Of a stretch of 64,000 nucleotides of DNA, positions 35,701 to 47,560 are shown piece by piece (within the stretch, counting starts at the first letter, position 1; every line of letters begins with the position of its first letter). The notes beneath the pieces are model-generated. The model had not been told where the DNA came from. It worked only from the letters and a program-made list of their open reading frames with translations, and did no database searches. This DNA is from Miscanthus floridulus (lineage: Eukaryota; Streptophyta; Magnoliopsida; Poales; Poaceae). Where the stretch lies: contig NC_089583.1 of the NCBI RefSeq assembly GCF_019320115.1, forward strand, positions 78,943,928-79,007,927, in the 5' to 3' direction. The position numbers were made by a program, and so were the translations under genes.

Positions 35701-36751
35701 TTTGACTTTTCTCTTCTTACCCTAAGTTTGATCACTCGTCTTATTTAAAAATTTGTGAACGGAGTGATTGATTCTTAGATTAAGGTTTTAATTTTAATGT
35801 TTATCTATATATATAAAAAGAAATGTACTTATTCAATTTGGCATGGACGGTTATAGTACAAGTAAAGCTTCTTGGAGCATCCGTCGCTCCACACGTATTG
35901 ATTCGGGCTTAACTAGTGGTACAGTACGAGTGTCCGAGCACCATACTACCCCGCTGTCCTGTCCCGGTGGGCCCCACGAGCAATAGAGACACGAGAGCAA
36001 GTGGCTGGCCCCACGAGCCAGCAGTTGATTATCCTAAGGTTCTAGCATCCTCCTAGGTGTCTTCTGAATTCTGACCCAGATTTGTTTTTTTCATCTTTTA
36101 CGGACCGACGTGCCAAGCGGAAGCCGGCTGGAAAGACAGTTTAATTATGCACCGGAACCGGCCGATCACGGCGGTGAAAAAACTGAAAACGTGCACATCG
36201 TAGACCCTGATTCAGCAAGCAAGCCTAGCGGTAGCGCGGCCCGAGGGAGGGGATGAAACAATCAAAGCAAGGAGCCAAGGAAGAGGAAGGCAGCGCGAGC
36301 GCACCTGGACCATGGCGAGCACGCAGGGCGGGTCGCCGGAGGCGGCGAAGGGCACGAGCAGGCGGCGCGCCTCGGGGGAGGGCTCGAAGTCCCTGAACAT
36401 CTCGTCGCCGGTGAAGTCGGCACGCGCGACGGCGAACAGGGCGCCCTCGCCCGTGCAGTCGATCTCGATCCGCCCCCCCTGGCCCACCGCGAGCCGCCCC
36501 GCCAGCGGGTAGAACGCCACCAGCGCCCTGGCGAGCGCCTCCCGCAGGCGCGCCGGGTCGAAGAACGACCCCTCCCCCTCTCGCTCCTCCCCGGCACCGG
36601 CACCGGCGGCCGCATCGGGCCTCGGGTAGTAGTAGACGAGCGGCGTGTGGGTCTTGGGCACCGCCAGGTCCAGGTTGGACAGCCACAGCGCGTGCCGCGG
36701 CGTCGCCTCGCTCGGCGGCACCAGCGTCGTCTCCACCACCTCCACCTTCAT
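32764..36751 (-). CDS. BAHD acyltransferase, HCT-like (intact, two exons)
   Basis: Exon 1 is 36751-36305 (149 codons) and exon 2 is 33618-32764 (284 codons plus stop). The intron (33619-36304, 2,686 bp) has GT-AG ends in phase 0 after residue 149, the site also used by the pseudogene at 6942-8550. The product is 433 residues, normal for BAHD. It starts MKVEVVETTLVPPSEATPRH and has ALWLSNLDLAVPKTHTP, the catalytic HXXXD (H166 to D170, in GMHHVTMDG), YFGNA and DFGWG at 380-384. Such enzymes transfer hydroxycinnamoyl or other acyl groups from CoA to an acceptor in the cytosol. The N-terminus looks closest to grass hydroxycinnamoyltransferase-type members, but the acceptor cannot be named. Very GC-rich exons, as in many grass genes. 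Confidence 0.92.
33619..36304 (-). other. Long intron of the BAHD gene
   Basis: 2.7 kb between consensus splice sites, against 297 bp in the related pseudogene. It is AT-rich with pyrimidine runs and a TTTTTG-repeat at about 34277, so it has probably gained inserted sequence. No other gene was recognised in it. Confidence 0.8.
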
Positions 36752-36851
36752 CCTCGCCCGCTCTGATTTGTGCGCGGGTGCGTGTGTGTCTGTGTCTGCC
36801 TCTCTGGTCTGCAGTGTGCTTGAGCGGCGCGCTATGAAGGGAGGGTGATGG

Positions 36852-36862
36852 TTTATTATAAA
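36852..36862 (-). promoter_or_regulatory. TATA box of the BAHD gene
   Basis: On the minus strand tttataataaa lies about 105 bp before the ATG at 36751, a normal distance for a plant gene. Confidence 0.6.
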
Positions 36863-37296
36863 GAGCGGGTGGGAAGGGGATGGGGTTAATTGTCTAATTG
36901 ACGTGCATCGACTAATCTAACGCCTGCGGCTAATCGTCCTCACGTGCGCTGGCACATGGAGGGAACGAGAAAGACGCTGCGATCCGGCTTGTCGTTCGCC
37001 CGTGGTAACTCGACTAGCATGCCCTGTCGTTCGCCCGTGGTAACTCGACTGGCGTGCCCTGGTGCGCAGAACAGTACTTTCCAGTTGATAAACAGTGTTT
37101 TCTCCCCCGGCAAATCGGCCTACGCCAAATTTCAACAACTATTAGTTGTAATTACAGCTCACTAGCCTACATTTATAAGGTATTTGGTTCGAGGAATGAG
37201 TTAGTTTACCATCTACTCGTAATATATAAGTTGTCTATCTCAACGATCAACTATTAGTCGCAATTATAGCTCACTAGCCTATGCAATTACGATATA
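36863..37296. other. Upstream region of the BAHD gene
   Basis: A 30-bp direct repeat (tcgttcgcccgtggtaactcgact) occurs at about 36991 and 37027. From 37175 a fragment with ggtatttggttcgaggaatg matches the end of the MITE at 37570, so it is a MITE remnant. Confidence 0.5.
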
Positions 37297-37534
37297 CTTC
37301 ATTGATCCAGAATAAGTGTCATTCTCACCTTATGTGAAGTCAACCCTTTCAACTTTAACTATATATATATATAATATTAATATTTATATACATAATAAAT
37401 ATCATAGATCAGATTAATTGTTGAATATATTTTTTATAATAAACATATTTGGAGACAGAAATGTTACTATTTTTATAAATCTAGTCAAACTTAACACATA
37501 ACTCAAAACGACATTTATTTTAGGACGAAGGGGC
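37297..37534. mobile_element. Stowaway-like MITE
   Basis: The left end reads TA then cttcattgatccagaataagtg; the reversed right end reads ccccttcgtcctaaaataaatg, matching the usual grass Stowaway terminus. TA dinucleotides flank both ends (37295-37296 and 37535-37536). Confidence 0.75.
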
Positions 37535-37569
37535 TACAAATTAGTAATATATCATTCACTAACCTACAT

Positions 37570-37775
37570 ATATAGGGTATTTGGTTCGAGGAATGAGTTA
37601 GTTCACCATCTACCCGTCCCTTGCGAACAGGTTAGATGCATCATTACCTTAATCCTCACAAGCTAATATTTAGCAGTACTAGTACGAGGATGGAGTTATC
37701 CCACCAATTGAGGAATGGACTCATTATACACCACCTCATCTAAGACGGAGTGGCTCCTCAAACCAAATACACTAT
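37570..37775. mobile_element. MITE with GGTATTTGGTT ends
   Basis: The left end gggtatttggttcgagga and the right end tcctcaaaccaaataca are inverted repeats. The interior has no coding capacity. Borders are approximate. Confidence 0.7.
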
Positions 37776-37823
37776 TAGTTATTCACATCAGCGTAGCACG
37801 TCATCAAGTAACATTAATTTGTA

Positions 37824-38087
37824 CTACCTCCATTATCGTTTATAAGGCGCACAGCCGCACACGGCATACTAAGATTTAAGCTTTAAAAACCTTGAGCAAT
37901 AATTTAACTAATAAATTTTAATTACTACAACATAAAACTTTAAGGTTAGATTTGCAATTAAATCTACTATCCAATTACCATAAATTTATAACTGAATAAT
38001 ATAAAAATCAAATAAATAGATAATCAAAGTGCAATTTGGAAGATCATATCATATCAAGCTGCGCCTTAAAAAGAAATGGACGGAATA
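37824..38087. mobile_element. Stowaway-like MITE
   Basis: The left end reads TA then ctacctccattatcg; the right end reads aatggacggaata. The second inverted pair is ataaggcgcac against gcgccttaaa. Length and AT content fit Stowaway. Confidence 0.75.
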
Positions 38088-38802
38088 ATAGTTTATCCAT
38101 TTACATAAGTAATTGGATGATGTGTTAATCCCACACGACAACGCACGGGCTATGTTTGACAGCTTTTGGTTAACAAGGGTTTAAACTACAGTTGGCCCGT
38201 GGAAACTCTTGCGCGCTTGTCGGGAGCGCGGCAGCATATACGGCTTCTGTGACACTGGAGTGATGCGGCTTTTTGTCGGCACCTTTCCCGTCCGTTCCAT
38301 GCGCCTTCCCCCTTGGCCCTTGCTCTTTCCAAGTCAAGACCAAAAGGTGGTGGAATACTGGATGGATGCATCGTGCGTGGCTGGACTATTTTTTCCCCTT
38401 TTACCGCCTGTCTGCGGGGAAAACACTCTTGGGCCTACAGAATGATTGATCGATCCTTCCTAACCGCTGCGGTGCGGCAAGTGTTTGTTTTCCTCTCCGG
38501 AGCACGTGAAAAGCTCGCCGCCGCCGCCGCCGATGTTGTCTACGCTGCAGAACAGCGCAAAGGTGCGTGTGTGTGTCGCCGACGTGGAATGGCCGAATGG
38601 GAGTCCATGAAATTCTGCGGATAAGCAAGTGCACAATATATATTCAACTTGTTGGTTTCAGCCAGGGCTTATCAGCCATGATACAATGTTTTTCTCTCAC
38701 AACAAATTAGCACCAGTCAAGCTTATTAGTCCAGAAACTAACCAACGAACAAGCTGCCTCATGTGACCATGTCAAGTCAAATTTCACAGAGAGGGAGTGT
38801 AA
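38088..38802. other. Intergenic, no gene recognised
   Basis: A CCG trinucleotide run is at 38517. A MITE remnant with gggcttatcagccatg and acgaacaagctgcc ends covers about 38665-38760. Confidence 0.45.
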
Positions 38803-39016
38803 GGGCCTCTTTGGCAGGGCTCCGGCTCCTGCACTGTAGCCGGGTGTTGGCCGCCCAGCAACCGACAGGTGCCTACAGGAGCCGGAGTCGCGGAGCAAGA
38901 AAAACGAGCTTCTTCGGCTCCAGTTGTATCAGTGAGAGATGAAAGAAGGAGAAAGAAAAACAACTCTGGTAAACAGTAACGAGAGTGTCGGCAGCCCGAG
39001 CGTGCCAAAGAGGCCC
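38803..39016. mobile_element. MITE with GGGCCTCTTTGGCA ends (214 bp)
   Basis: gggcctctttggca at 38803 and tgccaaagaggccc ending at 39016 are a perfect 14-bp inverted pair. Inside lie GGCTCCGGCTCC-type repeats near both ends. The target duplication was not clear. Confidence 0.75.
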
Positions 39017-39396
39017 GAGTGAAGCGGCGGCTCCGGCTCCGATCCACCGATCGTCCAACACGCTATCCATCTGCTGCGTTGCGCGTGTACACGATGACGT
39101 CTCCCTAAGTCAAGCCGTAACTTTCTGCATCCAACCTCATTCAGAAAAATATGGTCACGGGCACTGACGTATTGCGGCTGCTATCCCAGAACGTACCTGT
39201 ATACAATACGTAAAGTCAACTTTGGATTTGGAAGTATATTTGTCAATCACAATATTGTTGCAGCCCACTATACTAATAGAAGATAGAAGAATAAAAGGGC
39301 CAAGTTAATTAAGCCATGTTGTCTGCATTTTAGCAGGGAGCAACTTGGACGGCAGCCACCAGTCAGCATCGCTGAACAAAAATGTCTGGCCTGGAC
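39017..39396. other. Intergenic, no gene recognised
   Basis: Short spacer between the MITE and the first PIF/Harbinger element; no coding signal. Confidence 0.4.
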
Positions 39397-40539
39397 TGGC
39401 AGCCTGTTCGGCTGGTAACAACCGGCTGGTGCTGGAAACCAGCTGGCACAGGGAACATCAGCCAGCACAGTTCCATCCAGCCAGCACACATGCAGCCAAT
39501 AGAAAACCCAGCTCATTTCAAACAGATGGCGCGAACAGCACAGGATGTGTCCATCCCAAAAAAAAAATGGCGCCAACAGATCTTTCATTCAGTGGTGCCA
39601 AACCCATCATCCATTCAAATAAAAATACATCATCTCAAATAACAGTCAACTTAAGGGCTGCTAACAGTCCATTAGAAGTTAATCCATTACAAGTTCACTA
39701 CACATAACTGAAGCCTGCAAGAAGTTGTACAATAGTTCAAATTACATACACCAATTCAAATTACAATTCTTGCTGACAAATCATGTAGCCTGCAGGTTAC
39801 ACAAAAATGAAGATTCGAATTCGGTCTTCTTGCCACCTCTGTCCTCCAAGGCAGGCAATCAACATTCAAACGAGATAGATAACTTGCAGGAACCATGGCC
39901 TGAAGGAAATCAGGAGTAAAACAAGAATCCATAAGCACGACGTTAAGCGATCAAGATGTATGGCACAAACAAGTTGCTCAATTGGTTGCAAGCAAAGAAC
40001 TGAGCACTGCATTATGATTGCAAAGGTGTTTGTGGAAGAACTGAGCAATGCACTATCACTGCTTTGTGACCCAACCTATGCAATTGCCACAAATGGTTTA
40101 GATCTTATATTTCACGAACATTGTCACCCAAATTCGTATCAATGCAACAAACTGGACAATATTCACACTCACAAACACAACATAGTTGCTACTTAAATGG
40201 GCACTGCCTCATGTTCAGCATTGGTACCTAAACCTTTAACCCCCTCTTTAGACATGCATTCAAATCGAATTAATTAAACCATGAAACACCGATAGTGTAC
40301 ACAATGCAACTACACAGCCACAAAGAAAACTATTAACAGAATGAGGATCACCTTTGCAAACCAGCCTATGCAGCACCACAAGTGTGTCCTGGGCAACCTA
40401 TAAAACAAAAGAAGAACCCATCCTATATTAATGGCCACTAAGGGCAGCATAACCCAGTCTTTATGCATGGCACAAATACATGGGACGGCATAAATTACCT
40501 TTGTTGCATCATTGCCCCCAGAGAGCCAAAGATATGTAG

Positions 40540-41645
40540 TCCCTCACTAATGACATAGTGGAATTAGCATTGATCTGAACCCAATCCGACGGTGGGTACG
40601 TAGGCGAACCAACTCCAATCTCACGATTGCGTAAAAAATTGTGCAATGCAAAGCATGACATAATAATGAGTGAAGTTAAATTTCTCTTGTCTAGATAATG
40701 TGTCCGTGTCTACACCCCTAAAATCGTCGAGATGGTACCTTGTATTTTTTGAATGGAGCCAAGTAGCCAGTGTCCAACGCATATCCTGCGTCCACCAAAT
40801 AGTAGCGTCCTGCAACACATGCAACATTTCAGTTGAAACAGTTTCGGTTTCCTCAAAGGCAAGTATGAAAAAATGGGACAATGATTGCATGGCACTACTC
40901 ACTAACCTACTGGTGGATGCGGGAACGATGGTTGCTGCCAACATTCTCTTAGTACGGCCATGTCATGCACTGACCCCGCCATCCCGGCCCCCACAAACGT
41001 GAAGCGCATATCCATGTCCACAATGGCACAAACATTAATTGTCACATCTCCTTTCCTGTTTATGTAGTCAAGTTTGTCCTCCTTGTTCACCGACACTTTA
41101 ATATGAGTTCCATCCAACGCCCCAATGCAACCATCAAAAAATGGTGCATATGTTGCAAACTGAGCGTGCACTCCAGCATAAGTACTATCAATTGGAACTA
41201 AAATACTATCTGCCCATCTACTAACAATCTCGGCCGCATGAGTAACCTTCTTGCTTACTGTATCTAAAGACCGTTCAAATCTATCCCTACTCCTTCTAGC
41301 TGCCCCGTTGTGAGCACAAGTCCACACATACAAACCTAAAGTTTCTATGGATCCAGTCTGTTGTGTACCCTTCAATCCATACTCAACTAAAATATTGTGC
41401 AGATGCAGAAAAGCATCAGGAGACATACGCAGGTTTTCTTTGCACCTTTGTTCGTTTTGCAGATTGAGTTCCATCCACTGACGCCCGCTCATCTTTGGGA
41501 AGGGGACGGCTGGGTTCACCATTGGAACCGCATTGTCCACTGCTGCTTTTAACCATGTGAGGAGGACAGCAGCAGCCACTATGTTGTAAGTTACTGTTCG
41601 TTCGCTCGAGGTGTCGCTGATGTCGGAGTCCTCAGGGCTGCTCAT
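40540..41645 (-). pseudogene. Harbinger DDE transposase, third catalytic residue lost
   Basis: Main exon 41645-40917 starts MSSPEDSDISD directly after an AG acceptor. It has CKENLRMSPDAFLHLHNIL, FDGCIGALDGTHI (first D) and INVCAIVDMDMRFTFVGAG with HDMAVL (second D). The next exon begins at 40809 (RYYLVDAGYALDTGYLAPFK). A frameshift follows near 40735, then after NFTH the frame jumps directly to the C-terminal block CFALHNFLRNREIGVG. The segment that normally contains the catalytic E (ERAFGVLK-type block) is missing. The enzyme would cut and paste Harbinger elements in the nucleus; this copy is inactive. Confidence 0.88.
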
Positions 41646-43020
41646 CTGCAAGAGCATGATATATAAATTAGGTATGCCTAGTAAACAAAATAACAGTCCA
41701 GAAAGTAGCTCAGCCAAGAATACTAACTGCCAATATTGAAAGTCGTTGCAAATAAGATGCTCAGCAAGGGATGACATTAAGTAAAAGGGTGAACAATAAA
41801 TTTAGATTTAACTGGCCTTATTGAGTACTGAATCTTGCTGTAAATTTAAGCACATTTAAATTGTCAGGCTCCTCTTCGGTGCATCCCTCACAGCTCCCAC
41901 TGGTGGCACATTCTCTTTGTTGCTTGACGGTGACAGGGCCTGTCGAGCCGGTGGCTTCACAGCACCTTTCACTAGCACAGCTCCTGGCGAGAGCATGATA
42001 TACAAATTAGGTATGGCTGACAAACAAAATAGCAGTTTTGTCTAAGTTGGTCACAACAAGCATTGTATTGCTAAGCTGTGCAGTATTGACTAAGTAGTAC
42101 AATCTAGGTTCAGTGCATGACGTACTGAATACTAAAAATTATGAAACTGAACAAAAAATAAAACTAACAATTGAACTTAATTGAGACAATAAAGCTGAAC
42201 ATAATATGTCTCAGTAGACGTCCAGTTCATATCTAACACAGATCTTGAAAACTGAGATGTTATTAAAATAATTATTCAAACTAAGAAAGCACTCAAGCTG
42301 CATAGCTTAGCTTATAACAGATCTAACACAATAACACTGAAGACACATGGTGGCCAATAAAAATTATGCCAACATACAAAACAAAATAGAACTGATGACC
42401 TAAAAAGGGAGCAAATCACAAAAATATAGTTTTTGCAACATGGACAGAAACACAAAGAAGGCAAATAAAAGAGCAAGGATCTGAACTCATACCTAAATGT
42501 GCTCCCTGTCAACCACACTGCCACTGACCTAAAAGGCAATGAAAACAATGAAACTAAACTGAAATACTTTGGATTTGCATAAGAATGGCCCTGCAGACAC
42601 AAATACCTTTAGTTTTTCAAAGTGACCACAGCAGCCGATGGGATGGTCCAGAGAAACAGCACCACCGCTACAAACTGGAAAAGTAGGATAATGTGAGAAG
42701 TCACAATAAGCGAGTTAGCAAGATAACATAAAACTCCAATTAATAGAGTCTTGTCTTGTTACAAGTTGTAGGTGAACCTACAACCAACGCATGTACATCA
42801 CAGTACACAATTTATTTGATTAGCGAAAAAAAATGAGTACACAAAGTTCAGGCCACAGGCCACAACATATCGATGCAACTAAGCAAACAATGTCCAGGGA
42901 ACATTACAATTACAATTAAAAAACGAAACGAACATAGGGCAAACATACATCCTCAACATGCACAATTCAAACATAAAACTACATAGATTGGCGCAGTAGG
43001 AACGTTCGTTGGGATAATGA

Positions 43021-43970
43021 CTACTTGTATCTAGCTCTCAGAACCTCCCAGCAGGCCTCAATCAAGTTCATGTGGCCCTCTTTGGTTTCCATGGTCATAA
43101 AGTTCCTACGGTCAACTGTGTTCTTGAACACAACTAACGCATGAGCAAACGCAGGATCAGACTCGGCGACCCCATCTTGTTTCATAAGTTGCTTCACTTT
43201 GGCCATCTCCTCCTCGTGCTTGCTTGACCCCGCCTTCTCCTGCTGCTGGTTCTTAATGAACTGGGTCAGGTCTTCAAGGCACTCTTCAATGGAAACAGTT
43301 TTCTTACTGGGGGGGTGCTGTTGATGGAATGTTCTCTATGGGTTTGTTTGGAGGACCGGCTGACACTATGTGTACCTACAGGTTCCTGGGACATGTCGTG
43401 TGGACTTGCATTGGTAGGAGTACTCGGTGTCCTCTCGCGTTGATGGCCACCAGCAGCGAGCAGGGTGCCCCTTTCACGGGGGGTGCGTCCCCAAAGAGTG
43501 ACTAATAAGTCAAGGCATTTGGGAACTTTGGTCCGCTGCACTACCGAGTGGCTAGTTTTCTGCACAAGTGCCATGGTTCCACAAGTTAGGCCGAATAGAA
43601 TAGGAGCGTCCATAGTAATTGGTAGTGAGTGGGTTAGAAAGAAAAAGGTCGAAGGAAGTACCCCATTGCCATCCTCAAAAAATGAGGGGTCAACTGCGAC
43701 GCCTCCTGTGATCGGGTCACGGCCCAAGCCAGTGTGGGTTTGAAGGTCACGCCAAACGAAATATGACAGCTTCAGGTCACTCAACTTGTTCTGAAGCTAC
43801 TTCTTGTCATAACCCAACTTTGTTCTGTTTTCGAATTGTGGGTAAAGATTGTTCCACCCGACGGTCGTGAGGCCTCGTTGGCTCCAGTGCAAGAGGTTTT
43901 TCTGTTCTATGACTAATTTGAGAAAGATTCTCAAGGTGGCTTCATCCCAGTTAGCACGGTCAGTAGACAT
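43021..43970 (-). pseudogene. Harbinger Myb/SANT-like accessory protein
   Basis: Starts MSTDRANWDEATL after an AG acceptor. The Myb/SANT-like (Myb_DNA-bind_3 type) fold shows FLKLVIEQKN, GWNNLYPQF and KLSYFVWRDLQT with GLG and DP. The stop TAG at 43797-43799 falls inside the domain, between YDKK and LQNKLSDLK, where a Q is expected. The last part, 43206-43021, has HALVVFKNTVDRRNFMTM and WEVLRARYK. In Harbinger elements this protein binds the transposase and brings it to DNA ends in the nucleus. Confidence 0.8.
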
Positions 43971-44985
43971 CTGTTGGCATTTCGAAATTGTATGGTACGA
44001 TGATTGCAGCATACAAGCAAATTTGCAGCAATTGTAAGAGTGACAAACAGGGGAGTTAGGTCGTAATACAAGGGGACTTGCCTTGCCAGAAGTCCTCGCG
44101 CGTTTTGAACGGCGGATGCAGTGCCTGCCTTTAGGAGAGGAGCAGGACGAAGCGGACGCTGCCGCCAGTGTGCCAGATCCGGCGAACTGACAGGCGGATC
44201 CGTTGGCGCCGGGCGACCTCAGCTGCAATAGGAGCACGTGGGTGTCAGATCCAGTGGGGGTGGGGTGGGGGGGGGGGGACGACGGCGGCGTCGGATCCGC
44301 AAGGCGGGTCACAGAGAAACCACCTGCGGGGTAAAGGCTAAAGGCCTAACCGCTTCAACCACGCCGTGCTATGCCGGCCGGGCAAGCGCCAATCCCGTAG
44401 CTACCCGGAAAACAGGGACGGACCAAGGAACCGCGGGCGCGGCCACCGACCACAGCATTTTCCCCCCACGGCCTCAAAGAAAACGGTAAAACAAAAACAA
44501 GGACGGGGGACAAGAAGAATCGGGAAAAAAGCAGGGATCTTTGGGCTGCTTACCGAACACGGCGAGCCGATCTAACGCGTAGCGGCGGCGAGGACCCAGA
44601 AGCTTCGGCGGTGGAGAGGACGGCGGATTTGCGTAGGATTTTTCGCCTTTTTCTTGCGGTGGAGAAAGGTAGTGCTGTGGAGAGGAGTGAGGAGAGAGAG
44701 GGAGGGCTCCGCGGGGACGAAGTGGAGTCCAGAGTGTGGGAGGTTTCGACGGCACCGGGGAAGGAACGGAGAACCGGAGCTCACACCGGTGGCGACCCGC
44801 ACGGTGGAAACCCTAGGCGTGGGTGCGCGGGGGACGGAGTGAGGGAGGGAGGACTACGGAGTGAGTGAGTGAGCGACTCAGACGCGGAGGGATGCTGGCT
44901 TTACAGCCGTTCGGCTGGACTTGGGCCAGCCGAACGGCTGGGCTGATCAGCCCAGCCAGCCGCTTTTGCCCAGCCGAACGGGCTG

Positions 44986-45362
44986 TGGATTGGCCGGCGG
45001 GCCGGGCGCCTTCACTCTCAGTTAATGGTAGTTGTCAATTGTTTAAGAGCTCCATGGCTATAGTCAATTGAAGCTACAAGAATCAGTTGAATGAATCATC
45101 AGCCATTGCGCCGTGCATGCATCAAGGCCGGTCCAGTTGGCCGTCGTCCATTTACTTGTGCAGTTGTGCTTTTGTTGAGAAGTCAGCAGCGTTCTTATTT
45201 ATAAAAAGAAAAGTAGCAGCTTGTACTGTTGCAGTGCAGTACTGGTTGGTGCTTCCGCAGCTTTTGTTTGGAGACGAGACCATCACTGACAGCACTTGGC
45301 TGGTTGGTGCATGGTGCCTGTGCCAGCCATTGAGAAATCGGATCATGTTCAGTAAGGGGCTG
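44986..45362. other. Intergenic, nothing recognised
   Basis: No recognisable domain in either strand's short open frames. Confidence 0.4.
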
Positions 45363-45594
45363 GGGCTTGTTTAGTTGGCGAAATTTTTGAGAAAATGGCA
45401 CTGTAGTATTTTCGTTGTTATTTGATAATTAGTGTTCAATTATAGTCTAATTAGGCTTAAAAGATTCGTCTCGTGAATTTCGTCTAAACTGTGTAATTAG
45501 TTTTATTTTTTATTTATATTTAATGCTTCATGCATGAGTCCAAAGATTCGATGTGACGGGGAATCTTGAAAAATTTTGGGAACTAAACACTACC
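45363..45594 (+). mobile_element. Tourist-like MITE, first of an inverted pair
   Basis: Ends ggcttgtttagttgg and gggaactaaacactaccc are inverted. The interior shows cttaaaagattcgtctcg and ttcatgcatgagtc, shared with the next element in opposite orientation and with the MITE at 32226. Confidence 0.7.
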
Positions 45595-45817
45595 CTGTTC
45601 AGTTCCAAAATTTTTTTGCGTAGGACCCATCACATCGAATCTTGCGGCACATGCATGAAGTGCTAAATGTAGACGAAAAAAAATAATTGCACAGTTGGAT
45701 GAGAAATCGCGAGACGAAACTTTCAAACCTAATTAGTCTATAATTAGACACTAATGGCCAAATAGAAACGAAAATGCTACGGTAGCCAAAACCCAAAAAA
45801 TTTTGCATCTAAAAGTG
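45592..45817 (-). mobile_element. Tourist-like MITE, second of an inverted pair
   Basis: Begins ccctgttcagttccaaaa and ends near aaaattttgcatctaaaagtgccc. Inner blocks cacatcgaatcttg, catgcatgaagtgc and gcgagacgaaac are reverse complements of blocks in the element to its left, so the two form a tail-to-tail pair. Confidence 0.7.
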
Positions 45818-46895
45818 CCCTAATATTGTTGGTCAGTGATCTGCAGAACCTGGTTATCTGGCTCCACTCTGTATTGTATTGTGCCCCTTTGGTCTTTTTA
45901 TTTTCTGATTGATGAGACGGTATGATTGTGAATGGTTTTCCACAAACTTTCAGAAAATGTATCTGGTTTTTCCTTCGATCCAAAAGGCCGCCTACTGCTC
46001 TGGAATTTGGATGCGCACAAGTCGTCAGTGGAGGAGGCGATTTTGTTGCAGTCGTTTGCGTTGCCCTGGTGTGACGCCGTCCAACGGCGGAACGCCCGCG
46101 CGTTCTTGGCGCTCGCCGCCGCTCGGTCTCGACTCATGGATCGAGCAGACGAACACGAGGGCGTGGCAAGGAAGACCGACGAGCGAGTCCCGCCTGAGGC
46201 TGTCGTCCTACGATCCGAAAGGCGAACCCAACTCGAGACTTGCAGCTACTACATTCTTGTCCGCCCGTCGCCGAGGATGAACACCACCGCCGTTCCGATC
46301 AGCGTAACCGATCAACCGCGACGGACAGGGAACGTTGAAAGTCAAGTCGAGCCGTACGGGCAGTGACAGAGGCGCTCGCACCCGCGACAGCAGATGTGGC
46401 TGCCTGCCATGACACGTTCCCTCCTCGCGACCTCGCCTGCTCGTGCCGTGCCGTACGTCACCGCGGCCGTGGCGCCGGTGGAAACAACACGTCATGCCGT
46501 CGCGAGCGTCAGCTTCTGGGTCGTGGGCACGGAGGAAGGGAATTAAACGCGCGCGCTGACCGGCAGGTTTGGATTGGACGCGCGCGCTAGCTGCGTCCTG
46601 GCGGGGCGGCACCGGCGCGGAGGCCCGTCGAGGCGACGACGTGGGCAGCGGGTGCCCGTGCGTGACCGGCGAAGCAGCTTATAGGACTTTACTAGGTGTA
46701 CTGTGTACCCCCAGGCACCCGGCACGACCAGTCTGTAATCTATTTTGAATAGCCAGCCACATGAAAATTCTGATTTTCAAAGGGGCTTTATTCTTCCACA
46801 GGCATTTTATTCTTTTGTTTGAAATACCCCTAAACACAAGATTGTGGTACATTGATCTAGTTGAATAATGACCTGACTTTTCAAAGATCCATTGA
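45818..46895. other. Intergenic, no gene recognised
   Basis: A plus-strand frame of 144 codons (45932-46366) and overlapping minus frames lie in a GC-rich patch (46030-46680) and have no recognisable domain. They are not annotated as genes. Confidence 0.45.
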
Positions 46896-47059
46896 TAAGA
46901 GCAAGAGCAATGTATCTGGCTGAACTAGTCCATAAGAGTGGGCCCCACAGCAGGTGGCAATAGTAAAATTGCAAGCCACAATGTATCTGGATCAGCCGGT
47001 CTATAGGAGTGGGTCCCACGATGAAATAAAAAATCTCACCTCAACCTCCCGTGTCCCTT

Positions 47060-47560
47060 CACGCGAGTGGATGGAGAACTCCGCCCTCAACCTGTTCGCC
47101 GCTGTCGCCGCCTCCGTCTTCTCCGTCCCCGATCTCACTCCTTCCATCAAATTGGACCATGGCCTTCCATGTATACCTCCTCAAGTATCGCATCTACTAG
47201 GATCTGCAACTTCCCTGCCCTTATGTAGCCTACGAAGTCAGATCGGCCGGCGTCCGCGAATGGCTCACGCGGCAACCTGGAGAGCGGCAACCTGCCCGCG
47301 GATGGCCGGCGCGGCAACCTGGAGGGCGGCGACCTGCCCGCAGATGCCTGGGCGGCGACTCGCGTGGCGCGCGGACGCCCGACATGACAGGCACGCCGCA
47401 CGCGGACGGCCGGGTCGCACGGACTCTAGAGGTGGCGACCTCTTGTGGCTTGGGGACGCTGGGGCATTGACATCGTGGGGGACTCCCAAGCTGAAGACCG
47501 AGCATGATCTGTGCTTCTGCATCTCATCAGGTATAATCTCGGCTAAGTTACTACTTCAGT
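47060..47560 (+). other. GC-rich left interior of PIF/Harbinger 2
   Basis: A plus frame (46954-47565) is open but repetitive: ggcaacctggag-gcggc recurs at 47271 and 47313 (42-bp period), giving a W/R/A-rich peptide. Not supported as a gene. Confidence 0.5.

Larger units (their letters stand above)
39400..44985 (-). mobile_element. PIF/Harbinger transposon 1
   Basis: The left end cagcctgttcggctgg and the reversed right end cagcccgttcggctgg are inverted repeats, with a further CGGCTGG match inside. TGG flanks both ends (39397-39399, 44986-44988). This is a 3-bp duplication, but not the TTA/TAA usual for the superfamily. Both expected genes are present on the minus strand: a DDE transposase (about 40540-41777) and a Myb/SANT protein (43021-43970). 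Both are disrupted. Confidence 0.82.

Noticed and set aside
45932..46366. 144-codon plus-strand frame in the spacer between Harbinger elements
   Set aside because: No recognised domain, no splice or promoter context, and overlapping open frames on both strands as expected for GC-rich DNA.
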